Assembly: GCA_017937705.1 (NCBI GenBank)
Contig: JAGBDC010000026.1
Location: forward strand, 1-64,000
DNA length: 64,000 nt
Source: Alphaproteobacteria bacterium
GTDB lineage: Bacteria > Pseudomonadota > Alphaproteobacteria > RF32 > CAG-239
Reading direction: 5' to 3'
Positions 7,720-16,276 of this stretch are shown here, in pieces. Position 1 is the stretch's first letter. Each line of letters starts with the position of its first letter. The notes under the pieces are model-generated. The model ran no database searches. It was not told the DNA's origin and worked only from the letters and a program-made list of their open reading frames with translations. A program made the translations under genes and the position numbers.

Positions 7720-8385
7720 TTATTCGTCCATATAAGTCTTATAATCGGCAATATCCCAATTTATACCGCTTTTAATTATTTTTGCAGGAACTCCCGCAAC
7801 CAACACATTAGGAATATCAAATTTTTTATTTACCAATGCCATTGCTCCGACTACAGAATTTTCGGCAATATATGTTCCTTTTAAGAGCAAACATCTTACC
7901 CCCACCCAGACATGGTCTTCCAATATAATATCATCCGGTTCGTTCAGCGGATTTCCGTTATATTCATTTATCAAAGTATGCCCGTCTCCACAACGAAACA
8001 TACATTCGGAAGCAATGACACAATCATCTCCGATAACTATTTTAACTCCGGATTTTTCTTTTGCCATCATTGTCACGCCATTGTTGAGATAACAATTTCT
8101 TCCGATTTCAATGGAGCAAGCATCGGAAATATAAAAAAAAGCTCTTTTGATACGAGTTTTACTGTACATAGAAAGAATTGAAAAATAATTATTATCTCCG
8201 ACAATTACTAACTTACAATCTTCAAAATAACGAGGAAATTCTATACGCACCAAATTGTTATTGCCGTTTATGGTGATTGATAAACCGGGGATTCCGTCAG
8301 GACCTAAAATGCGTTCTATACCGTCTTCGACAATAATTATTTGATTGTTTGCACCCCAAACTTTTACATATCCGGTATTTCGCAT
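7720..8385 (-). CDS. Hexapeptide-repeat acyltransferase (CatB/LbH type)
   Basis: This 221-residue protein folds as a left-handed beta helix: repeated I/V-G-x-x-x turns such as VIVGDNNYFS, IEIGRNCYLNNGVTMM, IVIGDDCVIASECMF and then the C-terminal DHVWVGVRCLLLKGTYIAENSVVGAMALVNK..VLVAGVPAKIIK, the signature of O-acetyltransferases that use acetyl-CoA. Members modify sugars of surface polysaccharides or antibiotics. SD GGAGG precedes the ATG, so it is a resident gene. It stands alone and the acceptor is unknown. Confidence 0.8.
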   Translation of the reverse strand: MRNTGYVKVWGANNQIIIVEDGIERILGPDGIPGLSITINGNNNLVRIEFPRYFEDCKLVIVGDNNYFSILSMYSKTRIKRAFFYISDACSIEIGRNCYLNNGVTMMAKEKSGVKIVIGDDCVIASECMFRCGDGHTLINEYNGNPLNEPDDIILEDHVWVGVRCLLLKGTYIAENSVVGAMALVNKKFDIPNVLVAGVPAKIIKSGINWDIADYKTYMDE

Positions 8386-8454
8386 ATTACACCTCCGTTT
8401 TTATTATGCCATAAGGTTAACAATTTTAACATGTAAAGTCAATTTAATCTGCAT

Positions 8455-8490
8455 AAAAAAATCCCTGTTTGATAATTTTCAAACAGGGAT
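8455..8490 (-). terminator. Intrinsic terminator of the M29 aminopeptidase gene
   Basis: A 12-bp stem (ATCCCTGTTTGA with TCAAACAGGGAT) is followed on the minus strand by a T tract. Confidence 0.85.
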
Positions 8491-8509
8491 AATTCAAACG
8501 TACATCTGA

Positions 8510-9634
8510 CTACTTCAGATTTTCAGGATTTAGGCCCTTCAGTTCAGGAAGAACGAAAAGACCGTCTTTGCGAACGAGAACATCGTCAAACCAAATCTCA
8601 CCACCGCCATATTCAGGAGTTTGAATTTGTATCAAATCCCAATGAATAGACGATTTGTTTCCGTTGTTTGAGGTCACAATAGAGTTACCCAACGCCATGT
8701 GGAACGAACCGGCAATTTTTTCATCGAAAAGATTTTCGCAAATTTCACGAGTAATGTAAGGATTGACACCAAACGCAAACTCTCCGAAATAGCAAGAACC
8801 TCTATCGGTCTTGATTACCGCACGCAACTTCTCATTGTCGCCAACTTCGGCCTCAGCATGAGTTACTTTACCTTTCTCCACTTTAAGAGTAATGTTTTTA
8901 AATACATCACCGTTAATGTGAGTTTCGGTATTAAATCTCACCCATCCGTAAACCGAATCTTTTACCGGAGCGGTAAATACCTCGCCATCAGGCAGATTGC
9001 GAATACCTCTCGACAGCGTTACCGGAATTCCCTTAATGGAGAATGTAAGCTCCGTATTGGGAGCGATAATTGTAACCTTGTCGGTAGTTTTCATCAACTC
9101 CGCCAGCGGAACCATACGCTTTGCCATTTTGTCATAGTCAATAAGACAAGATGAAAAATAAAAATCTTCCATTTCTTTGGTTGACATTTTTGCCAAAGCA
9201 GCACTCACGTTAGTAGGCCAACGCATCACACACCAACGCTTTTTAACACGAATGTCAAAATGCACCGGCTTCATAAAACAGCGGTTATACAATGCCTGTT
9301 CCTCCGGAGTGAGTACACTCGCATTATAAGGATTGTTATAACCTCGGATAACCAAATAGGCATCCATCTGCTCCATAATTTGAGCGTGCATCTGTCCCAA
9401 AGCCATTACCTGCGCTTCTGTAGCACCCTGTGTCAAAGCAATGTGATGAGCGGTATCATTGAAAAAATAAAACGGTATAGCACCGAGTTTGATTGTTTCT
9501 TTGATACACTCCTCCATAACAGGAAGAGTTTGTTCTCCTTCAAATTCAAGGTAAATTTTTTCACCCTCGCGTAACCCGATTGAATCTCTCAATACTTTAC
9601 GTACAAGTTCTGTAATTCTAGGATCTCTGTTCAT
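8510..9634 (-). CDS. Aminopeptidase of the M29 (aminopeptidase T) family
   Basis: The 374-residue protein is a cytoplasmic metal-dependent exopeptidase of the M29 family. Family features are the start RELVRKVLRDSIGLREGEKIYLEFE, the motif PNTELTFSIKG, the RNLPDGEVFTAPVKDSVYGW block, which carries an expected Glu metal ligand, GEFAFGVNP, and the C-terminal FHMALGNSI..SSIHWDLI with further ligands. It is close to the usual length. It has no SD but a perfect TTGACA-17-TATCTT promoter, its own terminator and higher GC than resident genes, so it belongs to the foreign-looking class. Confidence 0.85.
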   Translation of the reverse strand: MNRDPRITELVRKVLRDSIGLREGEKIYLEFEGEQTLPVMEECIKETIKLGAIPFYFFNDTAHHIALTQGATEAQVMALGQMHAQIMEQMDAYLVIRGYNNPYNASVLTPEEQALYNRCFMKPVHFDIRVKKRWCVMRWPTNVSAALAKMSTKEMEDFYFSSCLIDYDKMAKRMVPLAELMKTTDKVTIIAPNTELTFSIKGIPVTLSRGIRNLPDGEVFTAPVKDSVYGWVRFNTETHINGDVFKNITLKVEKGKVTHAEAEVGDNEKLRAVIKTDRGSCYFGEFAFGVNPYITREICENLFDEKIAGSFHMALGNSIVTSNNGNKSSIHWDLIQIQTPEYGGGEIWFDDVLVRKDGLFVLPELKGLNPENLK

Positions 9635-9688
9635 AACTAGATATTTTAGTAAAACATAATTTATGAAATAATTTTCGATTAGACTAAA

Positions 9689-9717
9689 AAGATAACATAT
9701 TCATATTTTTTTGTCAA
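9689..9717 (-). promoter_or_regulatory. sigma70 promoter of the M29 aminopeptidase gene
   Basis: Minus strand TTGACA, 17 nt, TATCTT. The 5' UTR of about 50 nt has no SD. Confidence 0.7.
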
Positions 9718-9719
9718 GT

Positions 9720-10709
9720 TTACATTTCAATACCACTGCGTTTCATCGCAATCGGCATTGTTACCTTTGTTTGTGAAGAATTTTCGGTTTGTATTGTTTC
9801 TGCCGCTTCTCTCATTTGCGGAATATAGTGATGATCTTTTATTATATCAGCGGTCATATTCGGAAAATCGCATACAAAACCGGTACGTTGCCCATTAGAT
9901 GATAAATGTCCTTTTTTCATATCATCATCAAAGCCCATAAAACAATGACCTTTTTCATCTTTACCGACATACATCATCAAATGACAATGTCCGTCATCTA
10001 ACGAAGGGTTATCTCTATCTCCCATAGTCAAACAAACAAGGGCACCCGGTTTCATTTGGTGCTTATCTATTATATCTCTAACATCAACTGCCCCTTCATC
10101 AAAACTGCGATGAATATGTTCCGCATATTTCCCGCCGTTCATTGTTTGCAGATGCTTAAAAAGTGTTCCCGGATGCGCAAGTTTTTCGGTATCGGTATTA
10201 AATATGGCATCAAGTTCACCGCTTTTATCACTCTCACGCAAACACATCATCAATGAGGCTGTACAATAGCCTTTATTAAGCGAAGCATCAAAATCAGGAT
10301 TGAAACGAGAATTTATTTTCAAAGCCGCCATTTGCCAGTACAAATATTTCCTTGCACTACGGTCAATATTTTTCTCTTTCATTTCCTCAAAAGAAATGTC
10401 TTTACCCTCTCTTTCTTTATATCCGGAGATATCCCCTTTTGCTATCTCATCTATTTTAGCTATTTTTTCTTCATCGCTTTTACCTGCAAATCCGAAGCGA
10501 TTCATACCTAACAATGCTTTTTGTAATTTTTCTTCCGGAGACATTTTAGCAACTTGTTCATCTATTTTTTTCTTTTCTTCACCCCACTCATCATGAAACT
10601 TATCGGTTCTCTCGATAAATTTACGAATTTTTCTGCCGGCAGGAGTATTCGGAAGCTCGTCTAATACAGCTCCTAAATTATAATCATTAATGTCAGCAGT
10701 TTTATCCAT
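9720..10709 (-). CDS. Papain-like fold protein, possible amidase or peptidase
   Basis: A 329-residue cytoplasmic protein without signal peptide. The first 120 residues are charged and helical. The C-terminal part has the order of catalytic residues seen in papain-like enzymes of the NlpC/CHAP type: Cys149 in GYCTASLMMC at a helix start, His241/His243 in DDGHCHLMMYVG on a strand, and Asp261 in MGFDDD. PGALVCLTMGD upstream of the His is typical of CHAP-type strands. The start at 10709 is chosen because GAGG lies just upstream. It stands alone. The enzyme call is inference, and a host- or competitor-directed effector is equally possible. Confidence 0.45.
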   Translation of the reverse strand: MDKTADINDYNLGAVLDELPNTPAGRKIRKFIERTDKFHDEWGEEKKKIDEQVAKMSPEEKLQKALLGMNRFGFAGKSDEEKIAKIDEIAKGDISGYKEREGKDISFEEMKEKNIDRSARKYLYWQMAALKINSRFNPDFDASLNKGYCTASLMMCLRESDKSGELDAIFNTDTEKLAHPGTLFKHLQTMNGGKYAEHIHRSFDEGAVDVRDIIDKHQMKPGALVCLTMGDRDNPSLDDGHCHLMMYVGKDEKGHCFMGFDDDMKKGHLSSNGQRTGFVCDFPNMTADIIKDHHYIPQMREAAETIQTENSSQTKVTMPIAMKRSGIEM

Positions 10710-10848
10710 ATAAACCTCATAAATATGAAATACATTGTAATGTATTTTGCCTATTTTGTCCATAAAAATAATATGATTTTTTTAATTTTTATCTGCCAAT
10801 ATTTAATTTTTATGCTAATATGCTTATATACAGATTCGGAGTAAAAAT

Positions 10849-12024
10849 ATGACATCAGAAATCTGCCTGCATAATGCAACTTTACTAAACGGCTATTCCA
10901 CAATGGAAAACTGTGCGGTTTTAATTAAAAACAACAAAATTGCCGACGTTTTTAACGAAAGCCGTTTTAAACAAAAAAACTTTAATCCCGATATTAAATT
11001 TATTGACCTTAAAGGTGACTATATCGCTCCCGGTTTTATAGATACCCATATTCACGGACTTGAGGGATTCGGTACTGACGATATGACAACGGAAGCAATC
11101 TTGGAGATGTCTGCTCGTCTTCCGAAATATGGTGTTACAGCATTTATCCCTACCCTCTATTCTGCTCCCAAAAATAAACTTTTTAAAAGTATGATTAGCA
11201 TTTTAGCCGCAATGGGTAAAGAAAAAGGTGCAAAAATTTTGGGTATGCACTTGGAGGGACCGTTTATATCTCCCGAAAGGCTTGGTGTTCAAACTTTGGA
11301 ATCCATTAGCGAAGTCGATTTGGAATATATGCGCGAGATTATTGCTCTCGGACAGGGCAATATTGTTAATATGACTGTTGCCCCCGAATTGAAAAATATG
11401 CGAGAACTCGCTTTGCTTTGTATTGACCAAGGAATTATATTGCAGGCCGGACACACTAACGCAACCTATCAACAAATGGTTGAAGGAATGCAAGCTCGCA
11501 TCATGCACGTAACTCACCTGTTTAATGCAATGAGCCGTATTCATCACCGTGACCCCGGAGTTGTCGGTGCCGTATTTATTCATCCCGAACTTTCTTGTGA
11601 AATCATTGCCGATGGTTTTCATATCAATCCGGAAATTATAAAGTTTTTAATTCGTTGCAAACCGGTTGATAAACTGGTTCTTGTTACCGATGCCCTAAAA
11701 CCGACTAAGCAAAAATCTTCAAAGCTTTATGCAAACGGCGAAGAAGTTTATCTCGATAAATGTTTTATGCGTAAAGAAGATAATGTTATCGCCGGCTCGG
11801 CTCTCACAATGATTGACGGAGTAAAAAATTTGGTTTCATGGGGATTAAATATTGAAAAAGCTGTTCAGTTGGCTTCACATAATCCTGCCAATATCATGAA
11901 ACAGGACAATTTGGGGACTATCGCCCCCGGATATACTGCCGATATGGTAGTATTTGATAAAAAATTTAAAGTTAAACAAACCATAATCAATGGTACCATT
12001 TTTGAAAAAGGAATATGTAAATGA
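10849..12024 (+). CDS. nagA: N-acetylglucosamine-6-phosphate deacetylase
   Basis: This 391-residue amidohydrolase removes acetate from GlcNAc-6-P. It shows the metal motif DTHIHG, the LEGPF motif carrying the Glu ligand, the His ligands in QAGHTNA and THLFNAMS, and the catalytic Asp in VTDAL. Length is normal. The gene has an SD (GGAG) and overlaps nagB by ATGA, so the two are translationally coupled. The product glucosamine-6-P is passed to NagB. No transporter or regulator lies in the window, so the pathway may mainly recycle cell-wall sugar. Confidence 0.95.
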   Translation: MTSEICLHNATLLNGYSTMENCAVLIKNNKIADVFNESRFKQKNFNPDIKFIDLKGDYIAPGFIDTHIHGLEGFGTDDMTTEAILEMSARLPKYGVTAFIPTLYSAPKNKLFKSMISILAAMGKEKGAKILGMHLEGPFISPERLGVQTLESISEVDLEYMREIIALGQGNIVNMTVAPELKNMRELALLCIDQGIILQAGHTNATYQQMVEGMQARIMHVTHLFNAMSRIHHRDPGVVGAVFIHPELSCEIIADGFHINPEIIKFLIRCKPVDKLVLVTDALKPTKQKSSKLYANGEEVYLDKCFMRKEDNVIAGSALTMIDGVKNLVSWGLNIEKAVQLASHNPANIMKQDNLGTIAPGYTADMVVFDKKFKVKQTIINGTIFEKGICK

Positions 12025-12803
12025 GACTAATAATCAAAGATAATTATGATAATGCTTCACTTTGGGTTGCAAAATATATTGCTAAAAAAATCAACGACTT
12101 TGCACCTACTCCCGACAAACCTTTCGTATTAGGACTTCCTACCGGCTCAACTCCGTTAGGTGTATATAAAGAACTGATAAAAATGTATAAAAACGGCGAA
12201 GTTTCTTTTTCAAATGTTGTAACTTTTAATATGGACGAATATGTAGGATTATCTCCCGAACATCCGCAAAGCTACCACTATTTTATGTGGAACAACTTTT
12301 TTGACCATATCGACATCAAAAAAGAAAACACTCATATTTTGAACGGCTTAGCAGAAAACATTGAAGAAGAATGTGAAAACTACGAAAAAGCAATCAAAGA
12401 AATCGGAGGTATTCATTTGTTTTTAGGTGGTATCGGCGAAGACGGACATATTGCATTTAACGAACCGTTTTCTTCCCTTTCTTCACGCACACGTCAAAAA
12501 ACATTGACTACCGATACCATCAAAGTAAATTCTCGCTTTTTTGACAACGATATATCACAAGTTCCGACCACTGCATTAACCGTAGGTGTTGCAACAATTA
12601 TGGATGCTAAAGAAGTTATCATTATGGCAACCGGCGCTAAAAAAGCTCATGCAGTTTATATGGGGGTTGAACAACCGATTAGCCACAAATGGACTATTAG
12701 TGCACTTCAAGCTCATCGCCACGGAATTATTGTTTGTGATGAACCTGCAACAGCAGAACTCGAAACGGAAACCGTAAAATATTTCAAAGATATCGAAAAA
12801 TAA
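12021..12803 (+). CDS. nagB: Glucosamine-6-phosphate deaminase
   Basis: The 260-residue enzyme turns glucosamine-6-P into fructose-6-P and ammonia. Diagnostic segments are [16 protein letters not shown] (phosphate loop), TFNMDEYVG with the catalytic Asp, [23 protein letters not shown], and the later [21 protein letters not shown]. It follows nagA with a 4-nt ATGA overlap and ends in a strong terminator. Confidence 0.96.
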   Translation: MRLIIKDNYDNASLWVAKYIAKKINDFAPTPDKPFVLGLPTGSTPLGVYKELIKMYKNGEVSFSNVVTFNMDEYVGLSPEHPQSYHYFMWNNFFDHIDIKKENTHILNGLAENIEEECENYEKAIKEIGGIHLFLGGIGEDGHIAFNEPFSSLSSRTRQKTLTTDTIKVNSRFFDNDISQVPTTALTVGVATIMDAKEVIIMATGAKKAHAVYMGVEQPISHKWTISALQAHRHGIIVCDEPATAELETETVKYFKDIEK

Positions 12804-12822
12804 TACTATCTTTTCAAATTCA

Positions 12823-12862
12823 AAATACCCGGAAAATGAATCTCATTTTCCGGGTATTTTTG
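12823..12862 (+). terminator. Intrinsic terminator of nagAB
   Basis: A 17-bp stem (AAATACCCGGAAAATGA and its complement) with a 3-nt loop precedes a T tract. Confidence 0.9.
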
Positions 12863-12870
12863 TTACCTCA

Positions 12871-12968
12871 AAAACGTTACAAACCGACCGAACCCCCGAG
12901 GGAGTTTGAACCTCTCATAAAAAACAACAAAAAACCCTGCATTTTCTGCAGGGCTTTCTAACTGGTGG
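12871..12968. repeat. 98-bp direct repeat, left copy (bounds the defence cassette)
   Basis: It matches 15998-16095 in 96 of 98 positions (differences at about 12894 and in the CCCTGC/CCCCGC run). It contains the same terminator hairpin found after tRNA-Val and ends in ACTGGTGG, the complement of the last bases of that tRNA. No tRNA remains at this copy. Confidence 0.9.
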
Positions 12969-13067
12969 TGGATAAGCCCCATTGGATTTAATATTTTTGA
13001 ATATCTTTATATTCCAGACACTTACAAAAAGATACTGCTCAATCTGGTCTGAGCCGGTATCTAAAAT

Positions 13068-13928
13068 TTACTCTTTGCATTTCAAATTTTGAGTAATATC
13101 GATAAAGAACTCTTTGCTCCATAATTCTAGCTTTGATTTATCTGCCACAAATGGTAAAACATCTTGTTTTGCCAAATCAAAATCAATTGTCGTAAAACGT
13201 TCTTTTAACATTGTTTGCAGTTCTTTTAATTCAAAAGTATCATTTTCAGTTAAAATCCCTGTATCTTCAAGTCTTGCTCTTAAGTGTGGTAAATTAACTG
13301 CTGCATTATTGGCTAAATAAAAAACATAATCATAAAGATCTCTTCCTTTTATCCTATTTCCCCAAGAACGACAAATTACAGCATGTAATTTACCTGCGAA
13401 CAAAGACGGCATATCATACAGCTTCACTTGATAAGAAGATGGCAATAAGCGATATTTATTTTCAAATGTAGCTAAAGGCGGTGGATTTGTATCAATCTCA
13501 AATTTGATTTTAATCACTTCATTTGAATTGATATTTAAATCTGTTCCATAAATACTCAATATATGTTCTTTTGTATTTCCCTTTAAAAATGCTGATTTAA
13601 TAGCGGAATCTTGTGTTTTCTGTTTTTCTTCTACTGAAAAATGCAACCCCAGAGAAGACAGTTCTTTTTCTAAACTTGAGAAATATTTTTGTAATTCAAA
13701 ATTTTCATTTGGTTCAATCAAAGAAAAATCTAAATCTTCTGAAAAACGATCAAGTCCGTAAAATATTCGAAGCGCGGTTCCTCCATAAAATGCCACATTT
13801 TTGAAGAAACCAGCACGAGAAAGTCCACATAATGCTACTTCTTGCACAATTTCTTTCAAAGCATTTTTCTTTTCTTCAACATTATCGGTTTTATATTTTG
13901 AAAGCATTTGTTCTAAAACTGTCTGCAT
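13068..13928 (-). CDS. abiEii: AbiEii-type nucleotidyltransferase toxin
   Basis: This 286-residue protein belongs to the AbiEii/AbiGii nucleotidyltransferase family, the toxin of type IV abortive-infection systems. The polymerase-beta-like motif is clear: YGGTALRIFYGLDRFSEDLDF, with GG and the Asp pair (SEDLDFS). Later FEIDTNPP and LPSLFAGKLHAVICRSWGNRIKGRDLYDY are the usual family segments. It overlaps the upstream antitoxin gene by one base (TAATG), the typical AbiE arrangement. It sits inside the repeat-bounded cassette next to tRNA-Val. The role in phage defence or element stability is inferred from the family. Confidence 0.85.
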   Translation of the reverse strand: MQTVLEQMLSKYKTDNVEEKKNALKEIVQEVALCGLSRAGFFKNVAFYGGTALRIFYGLDRFSEDLDFSLIEPNENFELQKYFSSLEKELSSLGLHFSVEEKQKTQDSAIKSAFLKGNTKEHILSIYGTDLNINSNEVIKIKFEIDTNPPPLATFENKYRLLPSSYQVKLYDMPSLFAGKLHAVICRSWGNRIKGRDLYDYVFYLANNAAVNLPHLRARLEDTGILTENDTFELKELQTMLKERFTTIDFDLAKQDVLPFVADKSKLELWSKEFFIDITQNLKCKE

Positions 13929-14515
13929 TACTTCATTCTCCTTATAAACTTAACCAAAAACTTCAAATTATTTGTGCGATATAAAGGGGCTAGTTTTTCA
14001 ATAGCATCTATATCTAATTTCTTAAACTCATTTTCATCTATACGAAGGTCTTCAAATAAAAGAGCATTAAATTCTGTTAAATTTTTAACGGGAGGTATAG
14101 TATATAACTTATCGCATAAAGCCTTTTCCGGTGTTGCAATTTGATATGAATAACCATTTTCTTCATATAATAAAATACCTAAAGGATATACGGCTGCGGG
14201 AATATCTCGATAAGTAAATACCCCAAAATGATTTTGATATGTTTTTCTTCTGCGTTTACTAAATGTAGCGGATGTATATGTTTTATAGACAACCTCTGGT
14301 ATCAAACCATACCCGGACAAAGCATAATCAAATGATAAGTACGAGGGACCAAAAATACGTCCTGCTAAATATTTACCATTAGTAGATGAATTCGTTTCAT
14401 ATAATTCACGAACAATAGGTATCAGTCTCCCCGAATGAACCTCATTGCTTATCTTATCATGTATTTTAGCATAACTGCTAAATTTTATTTTCAAATCATC
14501 AAAAGAATATATCAT
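13928..14515 (-). CDS. abiEi: AbiEi-type antitoxin / transcriptional regulator
   Basis: The 195-residue protein resembles AbiEi antitoxins: GPSYLSFDYALSGYGLIPE and ATPEKALCDKLY are characteristic of the C-terminal domain, and the N-terminal region would hold the DNA-binding part that represses the operon. The start at 14515 is chosen because a perfect AGGAGG lies 4-5 nt upstream. The stop overlaps the toxin start (TAATG). Confidence 0.8.
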   Translation of the reverse strand: MIYSFDDLKIKFSSYAKIHDKISNEVHSGRLIPIVRELYETNSSTNGKYLAGRIFGPSYLSFDYALSGYGLIPEVVYKTYTSATFSKRRRKTYQNHFGVFTYRDIPAAVYPLGILLYEENGYSYQIATPEKALCDKLYTIPPVKNLTEFNALLFEDLRIDENEFKKLDIDAIEKLAPLYRTNNLKFLVKFIRRMK

Positions 14516-14607
14516 ATTTCCTCCTGTTACTCCAATTATAATGGAGTTTTTGGAGAAAATCAAGTATTTTTAAATATTACCGAATAATTACCGAATAGCG
14601 AAAATTT

Positions 14608-14694
14608 TTACCGAATTTTATACTTTTTGCATAAGGCTTTTACTTCTTCAAAATCAGAAGGTTTTCGCACTAAATAGACTTTAACTGTATTCAT
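14608..14694 (-). CDS. Mini ORF, 28 residues
   Basis: It starts with an ATGA overlap on the stop of the 56-residue ORF upstream, in a compact arrangement typical of phage and mobile-element genes. Ends KKYKIR. The translation-coupled overlap is the only evidence that it is real. Confidence 0.3.
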   Translation of the reverse strand: MNTVKVYLVRKPSDFEEVKALCKKYKIR

Positions 14695-14861
14695 TTAAGC
14701 GTCTCCTTCAGTTTTTGAATTTCAGCTTTCAATTTTTTATTTTCTTCTTCTAAGGACACAATATCTCTCATATATGCCCAAGTTCCATCTTCATCGCAAA
14801 TTGTTATTCTTGCATCAAAATCAGGTGGTTCTTTTGTTTCGTGATACCAAGTAATTGTCAT
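14691..14861 (-). CDS. Small acidic protein with C-terminal coiled coil
   Basis: The 56-residue product begins MTITWYHETKEPPDFDARIT and ends with the heptad-like stretch VSLEEENKKLKAEIQKLKETL. AGGAG lies 6 nt upstream. It lies in the defence cassette between the AbiE pair and the GIY-YIG gene. I do not recognise it; similar tiny coiled-coil proteins occur in mobile elements. Confidence 0.5.
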   Translation of the reverse strand: MTITWYHETKEPPDFDARITICDEDGTWAYMRDIVSLEEENKKLKAEIQKLKETLK

Positions 14862-14943
14862 AATAAACTCCTTCGTTACAAGACAATGAATGCTTGGAAA
14901 AACACAGAAATCCAGTCAATTATGAAAAAATAGTGCCAGAACC

Positions 14944-14972
14944 TTGTAATTTATAAAACTTTCGGATAGAAT
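14944..14972 (+). promoter_or_regulatory. sigma70-like promoter of the GIY-YIG gene
   Basis: TTGTAA, 17-nt spacer, TAGAAT, 30 nt before the ATG. Confidence 0.6.
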
Positions 14973-15002
14973 GTAGAAAAATTACTATAAAAAGGATGCA
15001 AT

Positions 15003-15623
15003 ATGAGTAAAAAGAAGGAAATTGTTTATGTTTTACAAAATGAGGCTATGCCAGGATTAATCAAAATAGGCATTACTCATAATGAACAAGTAGATAAAAG
15101 ATTGCAAACACTTTATACCACAGGTGTTCCTCTTCCTTTTGAATGTATTTGGGCAGGCGAAGTTGATAATTGTGCAGAAATAGAAAGTTTGATACATAAT
15201 GCTTTTAGTGATTTTCGCATTAACCCCAAACGTGAATTTTTTAAATTAAAACCGGAACGAGTCATTCCTTTGCTGAAAAAACTATCTTCATCTGAAATTA
15301 TGACTAATAAAGTTGAAAAAATGTTCAATGGTACAGTTTCTGCTGAAGAAAAAGAAGCAGTTAAACAATTTCATAGACCAATGCTCAATTTTAAAGAAAT
15401 GGGAATATCCGTTGGGGATGAGCTTGTATATGAAAAAGATTCATCAATTAAAGTAACTGTTATTAATGATAAAAAAGTAGATTTTGAAGGAAAAGAATAT
15501 TCATTATCTGCATTAACAAAGAAAATAAGAAAACTCCCATATTATGTTGCGCCTTGTAAATATTGGTCATATAACGGCAAAAACTTGGACGATATTTATA
15601 ATGAAACTTACCCAGTAAAATAA
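15003..15623 (+). CDS. GIY-YIG (T5orf172-like) nuclease-family protein with DUF4357/RAMA-like tail
   Basis: A 206-residue protein. Residues 7-80 match the GIY-YIG superfamily as in T5orf172/MUG113 proteins: VYVLQNEAMPGLIKIGIT, then VDKRLQTLYTTGVPLPFE, IESLIHNAFSDFR and REFFKL. The C-terminal part, from ISVGDELVYEKDSSIKVTVINDKKVDFEGKEYSLSALTKKI to YWSYNGKNLDDIY, resembles DUF4357/RAMA domains found in restriction and methylase-associated proteins. It has its own promoter and SD and reads away from the AbiE pair inside the repeat-bounded cassette. A role in defence is inferred from domains and context. Confidence 0.7.
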   Translation: MSKKKEIVYVLQNEAMPGLIKIGITHNEQVDKRLQTLYTTGVPLPFECIWAGEVDNCAEIESLIHNAFSDFRINPKREFFKLKPERVIPLLKKLSSSEIMTNKVEKMFNGTVSAEEKEAVKQFHRPMLNFKEMGISVGDELVYEKDSSIKVTVINDKKVDFEGKEYSLSALTKKIRKLPYYVAPCKYWSYNGKNLDDIYNETYPVK

Positions 15624-15886
15624 CCAAGTGGGCTTTAGTTCTTTGGCTGAAGTCTGGTGATGGATATGGGGTGCGAGATTGGGTGTCAAGAAAAGCGCCT
15701 AAATTAGGCTTTTTTTGATTTGGACGAGGTCAATCTAAAAGTACCTTGTGATTTTAATAAAAAATCTCTTGGCAGTGGTTCGTATGCTCACATCATAAAT
15801 GAAATACCGAATCTCTTTAACCCCCGCAAACACTGGACTTTTGAGGCTCCATCAAGGCACAAAAAAAGAGGATAGAAACATATAAA
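15624..15886. other. Gene-free stretch inside the cassette
   Basis: No convincing gene is visible. It holds the terminator at 15697-15716 and sequence with no recognisable coding signal, probably decayed mobile DNA. Confidence 0.4.
15697..15716 (+). terminator. Intrinsic terminator of the GIY-YIG gene
   Basis: GCCTA, 3-nt loop, TAGGC, then a T tract. Confidence 0.6.
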
Positions 15887-15901
15887 TGGTGGGAGTTGAG
15901 A
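15887..15901. repeat. Second partial copy of the tRNA-Val 3' end
   Basis: TGGTGGGAGTTGAGA is identical to 16090-16104, the CCA end and acceptor arm of tRNA-Val, and diverges right after. Such a short exact copy is what integrase recombination at a tRNA 3' end leaves behind. Confidence 0.6.
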
Positions 15902-15915
15902 CACCGGCCGGAGAC

Positions 15916-15946
15916 AAAAAAACAACCAACGTAATGGTTGTTTTTT
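15916..15946. terminator. Bidirectional hairpin with flanking A/T tracts
   Basis: CAACCA, 6-nt loop, TGGTTG, flanked by A7 and T6. Confidence 0.55.
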
Positions 15947-15997
15947 AACGACGGGGGAAAGTTTGTTAGTTTTTGAAAAGAGCGACAGCCTTTGAAC

Positions 15998-16095
15998 AAA
16001 ACGTTACAAACCGACCGAACTCCCGAGGGAGTTTGAACCTCTCATAAAAAACAACAAAAAACCCCGCATTTTCTGCAGGGCTTTCTAACTGGTGG
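15998..16095. repeat. 98-bp direct repeat, right copy (runs into tRNA-Val)
   Basis: It is the partner of 12871-12968. Its last six bases lie inside the tRNA-Val gene (CCA end plus acceptor), and it contains the tRNA terminator at 16055-16083. It also holds GGGAGTTTGAACCTCTCA (16027-16044), a near-perfect inverted copy of the tRNA T arm. Confidence 0.9.
16055..16083 (-). terminator. Intrinsic terminator of tRNA-Val
   Basis: Minus strand CCCTGCA, short loop, TGCGGGG-type arm, then six T. Confidence 0.75.
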
Positions 16096-16165
16096 GAGTT
16101 GAGAGGTTCGAACTCCCGACCCTCTCGGTGTAAACGAGATGCTCTTCCAGCTGAGCTAAACTCCC
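16090..16165 (-). tRNA. tRNA-Val (anticodon TAC)
   Basis: A 76-nt cloverleaf on the minus strand: acceptor GGGAGTT/AACTCCC, anticodon stem TCTCG/CGAGA around the loop TTTACAC (anticodon TAC), T loop TTCGAAC and encoded CCA. Its 3' end is the edge of the 98-bp repeat, so it is the likely integration site. Confidence 0.95.
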
Positions 16166-16276
16166 ATTCGTTTAACAAGGAGTGTTATAACCAATAATAA
16201 AAAATAAATCAAGTAAAAAATTCATTTTTTTTATTTTTTTTTCATTTTTTTACAAATATTGTGTTTTATTAATATG

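Noticed and set aside
15966..16178. 70-residue open frame over tRNA-Val
   Set aside because: It is translated tRNA and repeat DNA on the same strand; such frames are a well-known artefact.
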